Source: an uncultured Eubacteriales bacterium
GTDB lineage: Bacteria; Bacillota; Clostridia; Oscillospirales; Acutalibacteraceae
Direction of reading: 5' to 3'
Length of the DNA stretch: 64,000 nt
Assembly: GCA_934725425.1 (NCBI GenBank)
Contig: CAKVAX010000001.1
Location: 62,001 to 126,000 of the forward strand
Shown here in pieces: positions 17,423 through 26,986 of the stretch. Numbering within the stretch: position 1 is the stretch's first letter; the number at the start of each line of letters is the position of its first letter. The position numbers were made by a program, and so were the translations under genes. The notes beneath the pieces were generated by a model that was not told where the DNA came from, made no database searches, and saw nothing but the letters and a program-made list of their open reading frames with translations.

Positions 17423-18157
17423 ATGATTAATGTTTTTAGCAAAACCGACATAGGCAGAGTTCGCAAAGTTAATCAGGACGCTGTTAAAACAGAAGTGATT
17501 TCTGACAATCTGGCGTGGTCTGTCGTCTGTGACGGAATGGGCGGACAGGCAGGCGGAGATATTGCGAGCAACATAGCAGTTATTATGATTTCTAAATTTT
17601 TGTCTGATAATCTTAGTGAATTAAAGACTGCAGACGAAATAAAATCAGTAATGTATGAAGCTGTTAGCAGTGCTAATCAAGCTATTTATCTAAAATCAGA
17701 AAAAGATAAAAATTTGAAAAATATGGGAACTACAGTTATCGTATGCGTTGTAAATATGAATAAGTTATATGTTGCGCATATGGGGGATAGCAGAGCTTAC
17801 TTGATTTCGGACGATCAAATAACTCAAATCACAACAGACCATTCTATGGTTCAAGAAATGTTGAACAATGGAAAATTGACAATAGAAGAAGCCCGAAATC
17901 ATCCCCAGAAAAATATAATTACAAGGGCTCTTGGAGTGAATTCTGAGATAAAATTGGATTACAATACCATTGATATAAAAAAGGGAGATATAGTCCTGTC
18001 ATGTACAGATGGGCTTACGAATACTGTCGAAGAACAAGATATTTACAATATTTGTAAAAAATGCAATAATAAAGAGGAATCAGTCAGCAAATTAATAACT
18101 ACAGGAAATAAAAATGGCGGAAATGACAATATAACAGTTTCTTTAATTTGTTGTTAG
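17423..18157 (+). CDS. prpC: PP2C-type Ser/Thr phosphatase (PrpC/Stp)
   Basis: Dephosphorylates proteins phosphorylated by the neighbouring PrkC kinase. 244 residues. PP2C metal-binding motifs are present: VNQDAV, VCDGMGGQAGGD, VAHMGDSRAYL, DHSMVQEM, LSCTDGLTN and GGNDNITV. Start ATG 17423 after GGGAGGTAGG, 14 bases after rlmN. A divalent-metal-dependent cytosolic enzyme. Confidence 0.96.
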   Translation: MINVFSKTDIGRVRKVNQDAVKTEVISDNLAWSVVCDGMGGQAGGDIASNIAVIMISKFLSDNLSELKTADEIKSVMYEAVSSANQAIYLKSEKDKNLKNMGTTVIVCVVNMNKLYVAHMGDSRAYLISDDQITQITTDHSMVQEMLNNGKLTIEEARNHPQKNIITRALGVNSEIKLDYNTIDIKKGDIVLSCTDGLTNTVEEQDIYNICKKCNNKEESVSKLITTGNKNGGNDNITVSLICC

Positions 18158-18203
18158 AATAAATTTTTTAAGTATAAGTTTCAAATGGAATGGAGAGAAA
18201 GAT

Positions 18204-20240
18204 TTGGATAAATATACAGGAAAAAGATTGGACGCAAGATATGAAATTCAAGAGTTAATAGGCGTAGGCGGTATGGCCGTTGTTTATCGTGCCTATGACA
18301 TAATCGAAGATAAAATAGTAGCCATAAAAATTCTTAAAGATGAATTTTTAGGAAACAAGGAATTTATCCGCAGATTTAAAAATGAATCTAAAGCTATAGC
18401 TGTGCTTTCGCACCCTAACATAGTAAAAGTATACGATGTTAGCTTTGGAACGAAAATACAGTATATAGTAATGGAATATATAGACGGCACTACCTTGAAA
18501 GAGTACATGTCTCGCCAAAAAATTATTAAATGGGAAGATGCTCTTTATTTTGTGAAGCAAATTCTGTCAGCTTTAAAGCACGCGCACAATAAAGGCGTAA
18601 TTCATCGTGACATAAAGCCGCAAAATATTATGCTTTTAAAAGACGGAACCATAAAAGTTACGGATTTTGGAATTGCGCGGTTTTCAAGCAATGAAACTCA
18701 AACTATGACGGATAGAGCTATAGGTTCTGTTCACTATATCTCACCTGAGCAGGCAAGAGGAAGCATCATTGATGAAAAAGCAGATCTTTATTCCGTGGGA
18801 ATTATGCTTTATGAGATGATTACCGGAAAACTTCCTTTTGAGGCTGATAATGCCGTCTCTGTAGCTATTATGCAAATGCAAGCGACGCCCAAACTTCCTC
18901 GGGAAATTAATCCGGATATCCCCAAAGGCTTGGAACAAATAATAATGCATTCCATGGAGAAAGATCCTTCTCGCAGGTATGAATCTGCCGAAGAAATGAT
19001 GAATGACATTCAGAAGCTTCAAGAAGATCCAAGTACCGTTTTCAAATATAAACATTTTGATGATGACAATCCTACTAAATATGTGGATAAACTTGAGGAT
19101 GTCCATTCAAAAAAATCAAATTACGGTGACGATTATAATTATCAGGAGTCCAAAAAAAATAATAAAGCTAAAGTTGGATTTATTGCCGCAGGTATAGCTA
19201 CCGTAGTTGGTTTGTTTGCACTTTTGTTTGTGTTTTTAAATTATTTCGGTTCGTGTGGAAATAGGTTTGCTAAAGACGTCGATGTTCCAAATTTAATAGG
19301 TAAGACACTTTCGGAAGTTCAAGAAAATTCAGAGTACAAATTTGTATGGAAAATAGAATCCGTTTACGATTCTACAAAACCCGAAGGTGTTATACTTGAT
19401 CAAGATCCTCTCCCCGGTTCCAAAAAAGTCAAAGAAGATTCAACTATAACCCTTAAAGTTAATAGTCCTGGAGTTTTGATTGCGATTCCGAACGTAAAAG
19501 GTCTTTCTGAAGATGTTGCTAAGTCCAAACTTACAAATGCGGGTCTAAAATACGAAGTTTTGATGGTTATGAGTGAAGATGTCGATGAGGGTATAGTATC
19601 TAACGTCAGTCCTCAAGAAGGAAGCAAAGTTACTTCTGACACAACCGTGAAACTGTATGTAAGCAAAGGAAAGGTTGAAGAAAAAGTTCTGGTTCCTGAT
19701 GTAATAAATAAATCTTTGGCTGCTGCAAAGAATGAGATTATTGCCGCAGGGCTTAAAGTATCGGATAATGTAGTTTCGGAAGATAGCGATAAACCAAAGG
19801 GCACAGTTATTACCACTGACCCGCTTCCGAGCGTAATGGTTGCAAAAGATACCACTGTTAAACTTGTGGTAAGTACCGGAGTTAAGCGTGAAAAAACTAT
19901 AGAAGTAGTGGTTGATTTACCATCTTCCGTAAAACATGAAGTTACAGTAACTTCGTATATAGACGGTGTTTTAGATGGAAATAAAAAAGTAATTCCTGCA
20001 TACAACGGAAATTATTCTATATATGTTAAAGGAAATTCCAGCAAAAAAACATTGAATGTAAACTTGGATGGAAATGAGTATAGGGTTTATGAAATAGATT
20101 TTGATGCCAGCTCTAATCCGGTAAAAAAATTGCGTTCGTATAATTATAAAGATAATTCAAATAATGTTTCGTCAAAAGAAAATAGTAAGGTCGAAACAGA
20201 TGAAAATAAGATTTACAACAGTTCAGAAAACAAAGATTAA
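18204..20240 (+). CDS. prkC: PASTA-domain Ser/Thr protein kinase (PrkC/PknB)
   Basis: 678 residues, TTG start at 18204 after GGAGAG. Kinase domain about 1-275: VGGMAVVYRA, catalytic HRDIKPQN, DFGIARF and the SPEQARG activation segment. Juxtamembrane linker, one membrane helix (about 322-346), then three PASTA domains (about 358-425, 426-490, 493-558) that sense muropeptides or lipid II. The C-terminal ~115 residues are a beta-rich extracellular tail ending in an N/S/K-rich stretch, which is unusual. It controls cell-wall growth and spore germination in relatives. The usual next gene, rsgA, is absent here; murA follows. Confidence 0.95.
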   Translation: MDKYTGKRLDARYEIQELIGVGGMAVVYRAYDIIEDKIVAIKILKDEFLGNKEFIRRFKNESKAIAVLSHPNIVKVYDVSFGTKIQYIVMEYIDGTTLKEYMSRQKIIKWEDALYFVKQILSALKHAHNKGVIHRDIKPQNIMLLKDGTIKVTDFGIARFSSNETQTMTDRAIGSVHYISPEQARGSIIDEKADLYSVGIMLYEMITGKLPFEADNAVSVAIMQMQATPKLPREINPDIPKGLEQIIMHSMEKDPSRRYESAEEMMNDIQKLQEDPSTVFKYKHFDDDNPTKYVDKLEDVHSKKSNYGDDYNYQESKKNNKAKVGFIAAGIATVVGLFALLFVFLNYFGSCGNRFAKDVDVPNLIGKTLSEVQENSEYKFVWKIESVYDSTKPEGVILDQDPLPGSKKVKEDSTITLKVNSPGVLIAIPNVKGLSEDVAKSKLTNAGLKYEVLMVMSEDVDEGIVSNVSPQEGSKVTSDTTVKLYVSKGKVEEKVLVPDVINKSLAAAKNEIIAAGLKVSDNVVSEDSDKPKGTVITTDPLPSVMVAKDTTVKLVVSTGVKREKTIEVVVDLPSSVKHEVTVTSYIDGVLDGNKKVIPAYNGNYSIYVKGNSSKKTLNVNLDGNEYRVYEIDFDASSNPVKKLRSYNYKDNSNNVSSKENSKVETDENKIYNSSENKD

Positions 20241-20262
20241 ATAGAAGGACGAGGAATGTACT

Positions 20263-21549
20263 TTGAGCAAAGAAAAGATTGTTATACACGGAGGAAAAAA
20301 ATTAAAAGGGAGAGTATCGATTAGCGGGGCAAAGAATGCGGCAGTAGCAATATTGCCGGCTGCGGCGTTGAGCGACGGTGTATGCAGAATCGAAAATGTC
20401 CCTAATATCAGTGATATCACTCTTATGTGCCGTATTTTAATGGATATGGGTGCAAATGTGAGGATGATAAACAAAAATACAATAGAAATTGATCCCAGGA
20501 AAATGGTGTCTTCGGTGGCTCCTTCTAACCTTATGCGTAGTATGAGAGCATCAAGTTACCTTTTGGGAACACTTTTAGGAAAGTTTTCTAAAGCCAGCGT
20601 GTGCTTGCCCGGCGGATGTGATTTTGGTGTAAGACCGATTGACCAGCACTTAAAAGGATTTGCGGCTTTGGGGGCAGAGTATAATATAGATTCCGGCATT
20701 GTAAATGTAGAGTGCAAAAAATTGGTGGGAACCAATATTTATCTTGATGTAGTATCGGTCGGAGCAACTGTTAATATAATGTTGGCGGCGGTTAAAGCTG
20801 AGGGATTAACTGTTATAGAAAACGCAGCAAAAGAGCCACATATAGTTGATTTAGCAAACTTTTTGAATTGCATGGGTGCAGATGTTTTGGGAGCCGGTAC
20901 AGACGTAATAAAAATACGTGGAGTTAGAAGATTAAAAGGCGTTACTTATTCTATAATTCCTGACCAAATCGAAGCCGGAACTTATATGGCTGCTGCTGCG
21001 GCTACAGGCGGAGACGTGGTGATTGAGAACGTCATTCCAAAACATTTAGAATCAATTACTGCAAAACTGGAAGAAATGGGAATAAATATTGAAGAATCTG
21101 ATGAATCTGTAAGAGTCAGCTGTGATAAGCCTTTCAAAAAATGCAACATAAAGACTATGCCTCATCCCGGATTTCCGACAGATATGCAGCCGCAAATAAC
21201 TACACTACTGTCTATGGCTCAGGGTACAAGTATAGTGAATGAAGCTGTTTGGGATAATCGATTCAGATATGTGGAAGAATTAAAGCGTATGGGTGCCCAG
21301 ATATCTGTGGATGGAAAATTGGCTGTGGTTGAAGGAGTTGAAAAATTAACAGGAGCTCATGTTAAAGCAACTGATTTAAGAGCCGGTGCAGCGCTTGTTA
21401 TTGCCGGATTGGCTGCAGAAGGCGCCACAACTATTGAGGATATCAAGCATATTCAAAGAGGGTACGAAGATATTATAGAAAAACTTAAAAATTTGGGCGC
21501 TGATATAAGAATAGTATCTGAATCTCAAAGAGAAGCCGAAGCATTATAG
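20263..21549 (+). CDS. murA: UDP-N-acetylglucosamine 1-carboxyvinyltransferase (MurA, copy 1)
   Basis: First committed step of peptidoglycan synthesis: transfers enolpyruvate from PEP to UDP-GlcNAc. 428 residues. SGAKNAAVAILPAA binds substrate near the N-terminus; the catalytic loop has Cys119 in LPGGCDFG (Cys, so fosfomycin-sensitive in principle), followed by RPIDQH. TTG start at 20263 with a GGACGAGG site. Co-oriented with prkC 22 bases upstream; PrkC regulates MurA-level synthesis in some Firmicutes. A second copy lies at 25714. Confidence 0.96.
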   Translation: MSKEKIVIHGGKKLKGRVSISGAKNAAVAILPAAALSDGVCRIENVPNISDITLMCRILMDMGANVRMINKNTIEIDPRKMVSSVAPSNLMRSMRASSYLLGTLLGKFSKASVCLPGGCDFGVRPIDQHLKGFAALGAEYNIDSGIVNVECKKLVGTNIYLDVVSVGATVNIMLAAVKAEGLTVIENAAKEPHIVDLANFLNCMGADVLGAGTDVIKIRGVRRLKGVTYSIIPDQIEAGTYMAAAAATGGDVVIENVIPKHLESITAKLEEMGINIEESDESVRVSCDKPFKKCNIKTMPHPGFPTDMQPQITTLLSMAQGTSIVNEAVWDNRFRYVEELKRMGAQISVDGKLAVVEGVEKLTGAHVKATDLRAGAALVIAGLAAEGATTIEDIKHIQRGYEDIIEKLKNLGADIRIVSESQREAEAL

Positions 21550-21577
21550 TATCCTAAGAGGAGTTATTTATTTAGTT

Positions 21578-22375
21578 ATGAAAATATATCCATTATTTAG
21601 TGGAAGCAGTGGAAATTCAACTTATGTTGAGATTGATGATAAAAATGGAATTTTGATAGACTGCGGAAGAAGCACAAAACAAATTGAGAGCAGCCTATTT
21701 AATAACGAGATAGATGTGAATAAAATAAAGGCTATTTTAATAACACATGAGCATACAGACCATATTGCCGGTCTGAAAGTATTTTTAAAAAAGCATAATG
21801 TAGCTGTGTATTCTTCTGAAGGCACTATGAATTTTTTGAGAGCTAAGGGAATTATGGGGGAGAAAAATCTTTCATTTATTTTAGATTCAGGCAAAGAGCT
21901 AGACTTGACGTTTGCAAGCATAATTCCTTTTGAAACCTCTCACGACTGTGCGCAAGGAATGGGATTTGTGGTGAATTGCCCTAATGGCAGTTCATTTGCT
22001 TTGTGCACTGATTTGGGATACATTTCCGAAAATGTTAAAAATTCCATTTTAGGTTGCCAAACCGTCATGATTGAGTCAAATCACGATGTTATGATGTTGC
22101 AAAATGGACCTTATCCCTATTATTTAAAAAGACGCATTCTTTCTGATATAGGGCATTTGTCGAATGAATCTTGCGCAGAAATGTTGCCTTCGTTAGTAGA
22201 AAAGGGTGCCGAAAATATAATACTTTCGCACTTAAGTTCTCACAACAATATTCCGGAACTGGCTGTACAAACAGCCTTGGCCAGTTTTTCGAATTACGGA
22301 ATGAAAGAAAATATAGATTTTAATATTTTTGCTGCTCCAAAATCTAACGAAAATAAATTTAGCTGTATTGTTTAA
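21578..22375 (+). CDS. MBL-fold metallo-hydrolase (WalJ/YycJ-like)
   Basis: 265 residues. The beta-lactamase-fold metal site is visible: THEHTDHIAGL (HxHxDH), SHDC, CTDLGY (ligand Asp) and a late His in LSHLSSHN. The N-terminal PLFSGSSGNSTYV is the signature of the YycJ/WalJ group, which in Bacillus is near walRK and may be a 5'-3' exonuclease. There is no two-component system next to it here. GAGGAG lies 14 bases before ATG, which is a long spacing. A terminator overlaps its stop codon. Confidence 0.88.
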   Translation: MKIYPLFSGSSGNSTYVEIDDKNGILIDCGRSTKQIESSLFNNEIDVNKIKAILITHEHTDHIAGLKVFLKKHNVAVYSSEGTMNFLRAKGIMGEKNLSFILDSGKELDLTFASIIPFETSHDCAQGMGFVVNCPNGSSFALCTDLGYISENVKNSILGCQTVMIESNHDVMMLQNGPYPYYLKRRILSDIGHLSNESCAEMLPSLVEKGAENIILSHLSSHNNIPELAVQTALASFSNYGMKENIDFNIFAAPKSNENKFSCIV

Positions 22376-22391
22376 ATACAGCTATTTTTTT
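22361..22391 (+). terminator. Terminator at the 3' end of the MBL-fold gene
   Basis: AGCTGTATT (22361-22369) pairs with AATACAGCT (22375-22383), then ATTTTTTT. It overlaps both the stop codon of this gene and the last codon of the convergent membrane-protein gene. Confidence 0.8.
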
Positions 22392-23434
22392 GATAAAAAA
22401 TTATTTATGATATACCCTATTACTATTATGGAGTAAAAAGTTATAAACCTAGATAAAAGCATTGCGCTGACTATTTCCTCTGCTGAAAATATAGTCGAAA
22501 ACAGTGAAAGAAAACTTTCTTCGGCTGTTCCGCAAGAACCCGGCAGTGGAGTGAAAGACGAAACAGTGTTAACTATAGATTGAGTGCATAATATTTCAAG
22601 CACAGGATTTCCGACGTGATTAAAAGCTTTAAATATGAAAAAGGGTACAGAAAACAGAAAATTTATTTGTGAGAAACTACAAATCCAAATTTTTAAAGAT
22701 AAAGTTCTATTTTTTTTAACGGCTTTTCCAGAACTGTAAATGCTGTTTATTTTATTTTCTGATTTTTCAATTATTTTTAAAATTATTTTTTCATTTTTTA
22801 TTATTTTTAATTTAAAAAGTAAATTTAGAACAATTTTCAAAGTTTTTATTATCAAATTTTTATTGGAAAATATTATTTTTATTACTATTAAAACTAGCCC
22901 CTGAGATACGAGCCCAACAGCAATCATAATTATGATTTTGGGGCAGTACTTTTCTATATGGCTGCGGTAAATAAAAAAACAAATCAAAGAATAAAAAAAT
23001 AAACACGTTTGATAAATAATATATTTTTGAAAAAGTATAATTACCGCTTTGTCTTTTGATATATTTTTTGAGCTTAGTTTAAGTATCTGTGCCGGTTGGG
23101 AGCCTATTCCCATAGGAGTTATTGCGTGAAAATATTGTCCGCAGATAGAAATTTTTAAAAATGACATTTGCCCATGATTATTGTTCGCTGAGATTGTATC
23201 CGAAAGAAATTTTATTGACAAACTATCAAAATACCATGAAAAAGATAGTGATAAAAATGCAAGTAATATCCATAATACGTTCAAATGAGGCAGTGCGTCC
23301 ATTAATTTTAAATAATTATTGTTAGTCACAAAAAAATAAAATATAATTCCTACAGATATGAACAGAAGAATTATATTTATTATTTTCTTTATGCGATTTT
23401 TGTTTTTATTTATTTTAAAAAATAATTTCTTCAT
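22382..23434 (-). CDS. LPG-synthase-TM/AglD-like flippase family protein (copy 1)
   Basis: 350 residues, about eight predicted membrane helices. The first loop after the TM core has the family pattern TPMGIGSQPAQILKL seen in UPF0104/LPG_synthase_TM (PF03706) proteins, which include lipid flippases and the membrane part of MprF. No soluble MprF-type transferase domain is present. It is the third gene of a minus-strand operon with a glycosyltransferase and a paralogue, suggesting a shared glycolipid or glycan-export role (inferred). Ribosome site weak; start at 23434 is the simplest choice. Confidence 0.82.
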   Translation of the reverse strand: MKKLFFKINKNKNRIKKIINIILLFISVGIIFYFFVTNNNYLKLMDALPHLNVLWILLAFLSLSFSWYFDSLSIKFLSDTISANNNHGQMSFLKISICGQYFHAITPMGIGSQPAQILKLSSKNISKDKAVIILFQKYIIYQTCLFFYSLICFFIYRSHIEKYCPKIIIMIAVGLVSQGLVLIVIKIIFSNKNLIIKTLKIVLNLLFKLKIIKNEKIILKIIEKSENKINSIYSSGKAVKKNRTLSLKIWICSFSQINFLFSVPFFIFKAFNHVGNPVLEILCTQSIVNTVSSFTPLPGSCGTAEESFLSLFSTIFSAEEIVSAMLLSRFITFYSIIVIGYIINNFLSKK

Positions 23435-23462
23435 ACAATTATTATTTTCATTTGTATGAAAT

Positions 23463-24464
23463 TTATGCCTTATTTTTTTTACTTTTTTTAACCCTTACTT
23501 TGATTTTTTTCGGAGGCTCTTTTATAGGAAATAGGATTTTAGGAACATCTTCTTTGGTAGGTATAAATATGTTTCCGGAAAAATAACTTATAGATTTTGT
23601 CGCGGAATTCAAATTTTCTAAAAACTTGTTAAAATTCATTGCCTTTGCGTGAATCATAAGTATATAGTAATAGCTCACAAATTTTACTTTTTGTGAATAG
23701 AGCCATAAGTGGGTATTATAGTCTTTGTACGCATTTTTATTTTCCAAAAAATTTCGAATGCTACCAAGAGATTTTATAAAATCGTTTACTTTGGCTGTAT
23801 TGATAGAGTGCAGGATACTTGTTTCTCTGCTTGTGTAATTGTAGAGAGCATCAGAGATTACTACTATTTTATTTGCATAGAAAAAGAGTTTTGGAGACGC
23901 AGATATATCTTCAAAATACATTTCGTCGAACTTAAAATTGTTATCAGAAATCAAATTTCTTTTTATTAATTTATTCCATACAAAATAATGAATTCGCACG
24001 TCCAAAATTAATTTTTTCAGTGCCTGTTTTTTTGTATAAATTCCTTTTATGGAGTTAAGCGGTAATTGAACTTTAGCGTCTTTTTCGGGATAATACAGCT
24101 TAAAATTGCAGCACGCAATGTCTGCATTATTTTCTTCGGCGGCAGTGTACATCCTCTCAAGAAATTCCGGCTCAATAAAATCATCACTGTCCATAAACGC
24201 TATATATTTTCCTGTAGAAATTTCCAAAGCAGCATTCCGAGCCGCAGCAGGTCCGCGATTTTCTTGTTGTATGAATTTAAAATTTTCATTTTTATCGCAA
24301 AATTTTTTTATAATTTCTATACTTTTATCCGTAGATCCGTCGTCTACGAGTATAGCCTCAAAGTTTTTGAATGTTTGGTTTTCAATCGAAACTAGCGCCT
24401 TAACTAAATATTTTTCAACATTATAAATCGGAACAATCAGACTTATTTCCGGAGTGTTTTTCAT
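23463..24464 (-). CDS. Family 2 glycosyltransferase
   Basis: 333 residues. GT-A fold: PIYNVEKYLVKAL near the N-terminus, nucleotide-sugar site LVDDGSTDKS (about 40-49), metal-binding DSDDFIEPEF (about 93-102). The C-terminal ~120 residues are helical and end in a very basic tail (KKIKVRVKKSKKNKA), likely membrane-surface binding. Perfect ribosome site AAAGGAGAATTTAA at the end of the upstream gene. It sits between two flippase-like proteins; the sugar and acceptor cannot be predicted. Confidence 0.9.
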   Translation of the reverse strand: MKNTPEISLIVPIYNVEKYLVKALVSIENQTFKNFEAILVDDGSTDKSIEIIKKFCDKNENFKFIQQENRGPAAARNAALEISTGKYIAFMDSDDFIEPEFLERMYTAAEENNADIACCNFKLYYPEKDAKVQLPLNSIKGIYTKKQALKKLILDVRIHYFVWNKLIKRNLISDNNFKFDEMYFEDISASPKLFFYANKIVVISDALYNYTSRETSILHSINTAKVNDFIKSLGSIRNFLENKNAYKDYNTHLWLYSQKVKFVSYYYILMIHAKAMNFNKFLENLNSATKSISYFSGNIFIPTKEDVPKILFPIKEPPKKIKVRVKKSKKNKA

Positions 24465-24465
24465 T

Positions 24466-25509
24466 TTAAATTCTCCTTTCCTGCTCTTTATTGGTAGTGG
24501 CGTTGGGAATTCTTATAAACGGGGCACAGACTATTACTGTAAGCAAGTAACTTATGATTCTCCAGATCAGTATTGCGGATTTTATGGTATTCGGAGTGAA
24601 GAACGCTTCGAAAAACACGTAAAAGCTTCCTTCGGCAGCTCCTGCACCCGCTGGGAGAGGCATGAACGAGGATACCATAGTTATAAAAGCTTGTCCTGTT
24701 ATCATGTCAAAAGCATTTACTGAATTGAAATTGAATGCTCGGTAAATTGTGTATGACACCACAAAACTCAAGGTTAATTGTATCACTGTCGCGGCAACTA
24801 CTTTAAAAAGTGATTTTTTATTTTTGTATAAATAAATATTTGCATCATAAAAATTTTTTAATTTTACTTCTAAGTCTTTTAGTTTTTCTTCCGGATTTTT
24901 TATTATTTTTATTTTTGAGAGCAAACCATATATTGCTTTCATTAATTTTGACGTGACTTTTTGATTAAACGACAAAAAATACATTAATGAAATTATAAAT
25001 GCATGAGAAAAAAATCCTAGAGAAGCTAGCGTTATCATGAGCTCGCTGTTTTTGCTGTTAAAAATATCAAAATTACAAATAACTGCTACCAAACTGTAAA
25101 GAGTGATGGTGGATTGATATACCAAAAATTTTTGTATGATAATTGAAGAAGCGACTCCTGTGTCTACATTTTGACGTTTAAGACAATATAATTGCATTGG
25201 TTGACTTCCTGCAGCAGCCGGTGTGACAACACTGAAAAATTGCCCTATGGCTGTGCATTTAAGTGATTGCTTGTAAGTGTAGTTTTTGGAATAATTTTTA
25301 GTCAATGTATATAGTGCAAATGCATCTGCTGCTATATTTGTAAGATGACAAATCACTCCAAAAATTATCCACTGCCAAGAAAAAGTTGCAGCGCTTTCTA
25401 TAAGATTTATCATTCCGTTTTCTGAAGTTAAAAAATAAATGATAAATCCTATTGGTATAAACAGAAGAATTATATTCAAAATTACTTTAATAAAAGATTT
25501 TTTTTTCAT
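24466..25509 (-). CDS. LPG-synthase-TM/AglD-like flippase family protein (copy 2)
   Basis: 347 residues, about seven or eight membrane helices, first gene of the operon. It has VTPAAAGSQPMQLYCL, parallel to TPMGIGSQPAQILKL in the copy at 22382, and SFMPLPAGAGAAEG near the C-terminus (cf. SFTPLPGSCGTAEE in the other). ATG 25509 is chosen over 25521 because AGGAAC lies seven bases before it; the earlier ATG has no site. Its stop is one base from the glycosyltransferase start. Probably a lipid or glycolipid flippase-like protein; substrate unknown. Confidence 0.82.
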   Translation of the reverse strand: MKKKSFIKVILNIILLFIPIGFIIYFLTSENGMINLIESAATFSWQWIIFGVICHLTNIAADAFALYTLTKNYSKNYTYKQSLKCTAIGQFFSVVTPAAAGSQPMQLYCLKRQNVDTGVASSIIIQKFLVYQSTITLYSLVAVICNFDIFNSKNSELMITLASLGFFSHAFIISLMYFLSFNQKVTSKLMKAIYGLLSKIKIIKNPEEKLKDLEVKLKNFYDANIYLYKNKKSLFKVVAATVIQLTLSFVVSYTIYRAFNFNSVNAFDMITGQAFITMVSSFMPLPAGAGAAEGSFYVFFEAFFTPNTIKSAILIWRIISYLLTVIVCAPFIRIPNATTNKEQERRI

Positions 25510-25561
25510 AATGTTCCTCATTTTTAAATAAATTTCTAAATTTAAAAATCCCTATAAAAAT

Positions 25562-25589
25562 AGGATAACTTTATTTGTCATAAAGTCAA
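25562..25589 (-). promoter_or_regulatory. Probable promoter of the glycosyltransferase operon
   Basis: On the minus strand TTGACT (25589-25584), 16-base spacer, TATCCT (25567-25562). Confidence 0.5.
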
Positions 25590-25713
25590 GTATTTATTCA
25601 TATATATAAAGTTTAAAAATAATTATCATAGTACAACTCCTTTTGAATATTATACCCATTATGTAGAGCTTTTTGTAAGTAAAAAAGTTTTTGTTATGGG
25701 AGTGAGTGATTTT

Positions 25714-26973
25714 ATGTCTAAATTGGTGATAGAAGGTTCACGAAAACTAAAAGGAGAAGTAAGTGTTCAAGGAGCTAAAAACAGCATACTTCCTATATTG
25801 GCAGCTACGCTCATGTGTGAGGGGGAGTGTGTTATACACAGGTGCCCGGAAATTTCGGATGTGTATGTAGCAATTAAAATTTTGGAACATCTTGGTTGTA
25901 AAGTTTCGTTTGATAAAAATACAATAATTGTAAATTCAAAAAATATTTCCAAAAACTATATCCCACATGCCTTGATGTGTGAGATGAGATCGTCTATAAT
26001 ATTTCTTGGAGCACTTATTTCGTCGTTGGGCAAAGCAAAGCTTTCTCTTCCCGGAGGATGTGAACTGGGCCCCAGACCTATAGATTTACATTTGGAGGGC
26101 TTGCGCCAAATGGGTCTTAGAATTAGTGAAAGCCATGGCTTTTTAGAATGTGAATCTTCACGAGCGGGTCTTGTGGGATGTAATATAGGCTTGTCCTTTC
26201 CCAGTGTAGGCGCAACCGAAAATTTGATTCTTGCCGCCGTCAAAGCTCGAGGCACTACCATTATAACCAATGCAGCAAAAGAACCCGAAATCCTTGATTT
26301 GGTTACATTTTTGAATAAGTGTGGAGCAAAAATAAGATGTTCTCACAATGGAATTATAGTTGTAAACGGTGTCGATAAACTTTATGCTACAGAGCATACC
26401 GTCATTCCTGACAGAATCGTCGCGGTTACATATATGGCAGCAGCAGCTTCTACAGCCGGTAGCCTTGTGATAAATAATTTTGTAGAGAGTAATATGGGTT
26501 CGCTAATGCCTGTATTTGAAGAAGCCGGGTGCGTAATGAAAATGATTTCCGACAATACGCTTAAGATTGATGCTCCGGAAAGACCGTATTTTAATCGGTT
26601 AATTCGAACAATGCCTTATCCCGGATTTCCGACAGATGCTCAGGCCCCTGTTATGGCTATGTCGGCGATTGCTGACGGAACAAGTGTTTTTGTGGAAAAT
26701 ATTTTTTCTAACAGATATAAACACGTCGGAGAGCTTTTGAGGCTGGGAGCAGATATAAAAGTCGAAGATAAAGTGGCTGTTGTTGAAGGCGTTAAAAAGC
26801 TTTCGGGAGCTGAAGTGAAAGCGGGAGATTTACGTGGTGCTGCGTCTTTGGTAGTGGCCGGACTGGGTGCAGAAGGTACTACCCAGATAACAGGACTGTC
26901 CCATATAGACAGAGGATATGAAAAATTAGAGGAAAATTTTTCAAGTATAGGAGCTAAAATAAAAAGAATATGA
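25714..26973 (+). CDS. murA: UDP-N-acetylglucosamine 1-carboxyvinyltransferase (MurA/MurZ, copy 2)
   Basis: Second MurA, 419 residues, same reaction as the copy at 20263. Features: VQGAKNSILPILAA at the N-terminus, catalytic loop LPGGCELG with Cys (about residue 114) and RPIDLH. The two copies are clearly diverged rather than a recent duplication. ATG 25714 is preferred over ATG 25696 because GGGAGTGAG lies between them. Directly followed by ftsQ. Two MurA enzymes are common in low-GC Gram-positives. Confidence 0.95.
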   Translation: MSKLVIEGSRKLKGEVSVQGAKNSILPILAATLMCEGECVIHRCPEISDVYVAIKILEHLGCKVSFDKNTIIVNSKNISKNYIPHALMCEMRSSIIFLGALISSLGKAKLSLPGGCELGPRPIDLHLEGLRQMGLRISESHGFLECESSRAGLVGCNIGLSFPSVGATENLILAAVKARGTTIITNAAKEPEILDLVTFLNKCGAKIRCSHNGIIVVNGVDKLYATEHTVIPDRIVAVTYMAAAASTAGSLVINNFVESNMGSLMPVFEEAGCVMKMISDNTLKIDAPERPYFNRLIRTMPYPGFPTDAQAPVMAMSAIADGTSVFVENIFSNRYKHVGELLRLGADIKVEDKVAVVEGVKKLSGAEVKAGDLRGAASLVVAGLGAEGTTQITGLSHIDRGYEKLEENFSSIGAKIKRI

Positions 26974-26986
26974 GGGTGTTTGAAAA

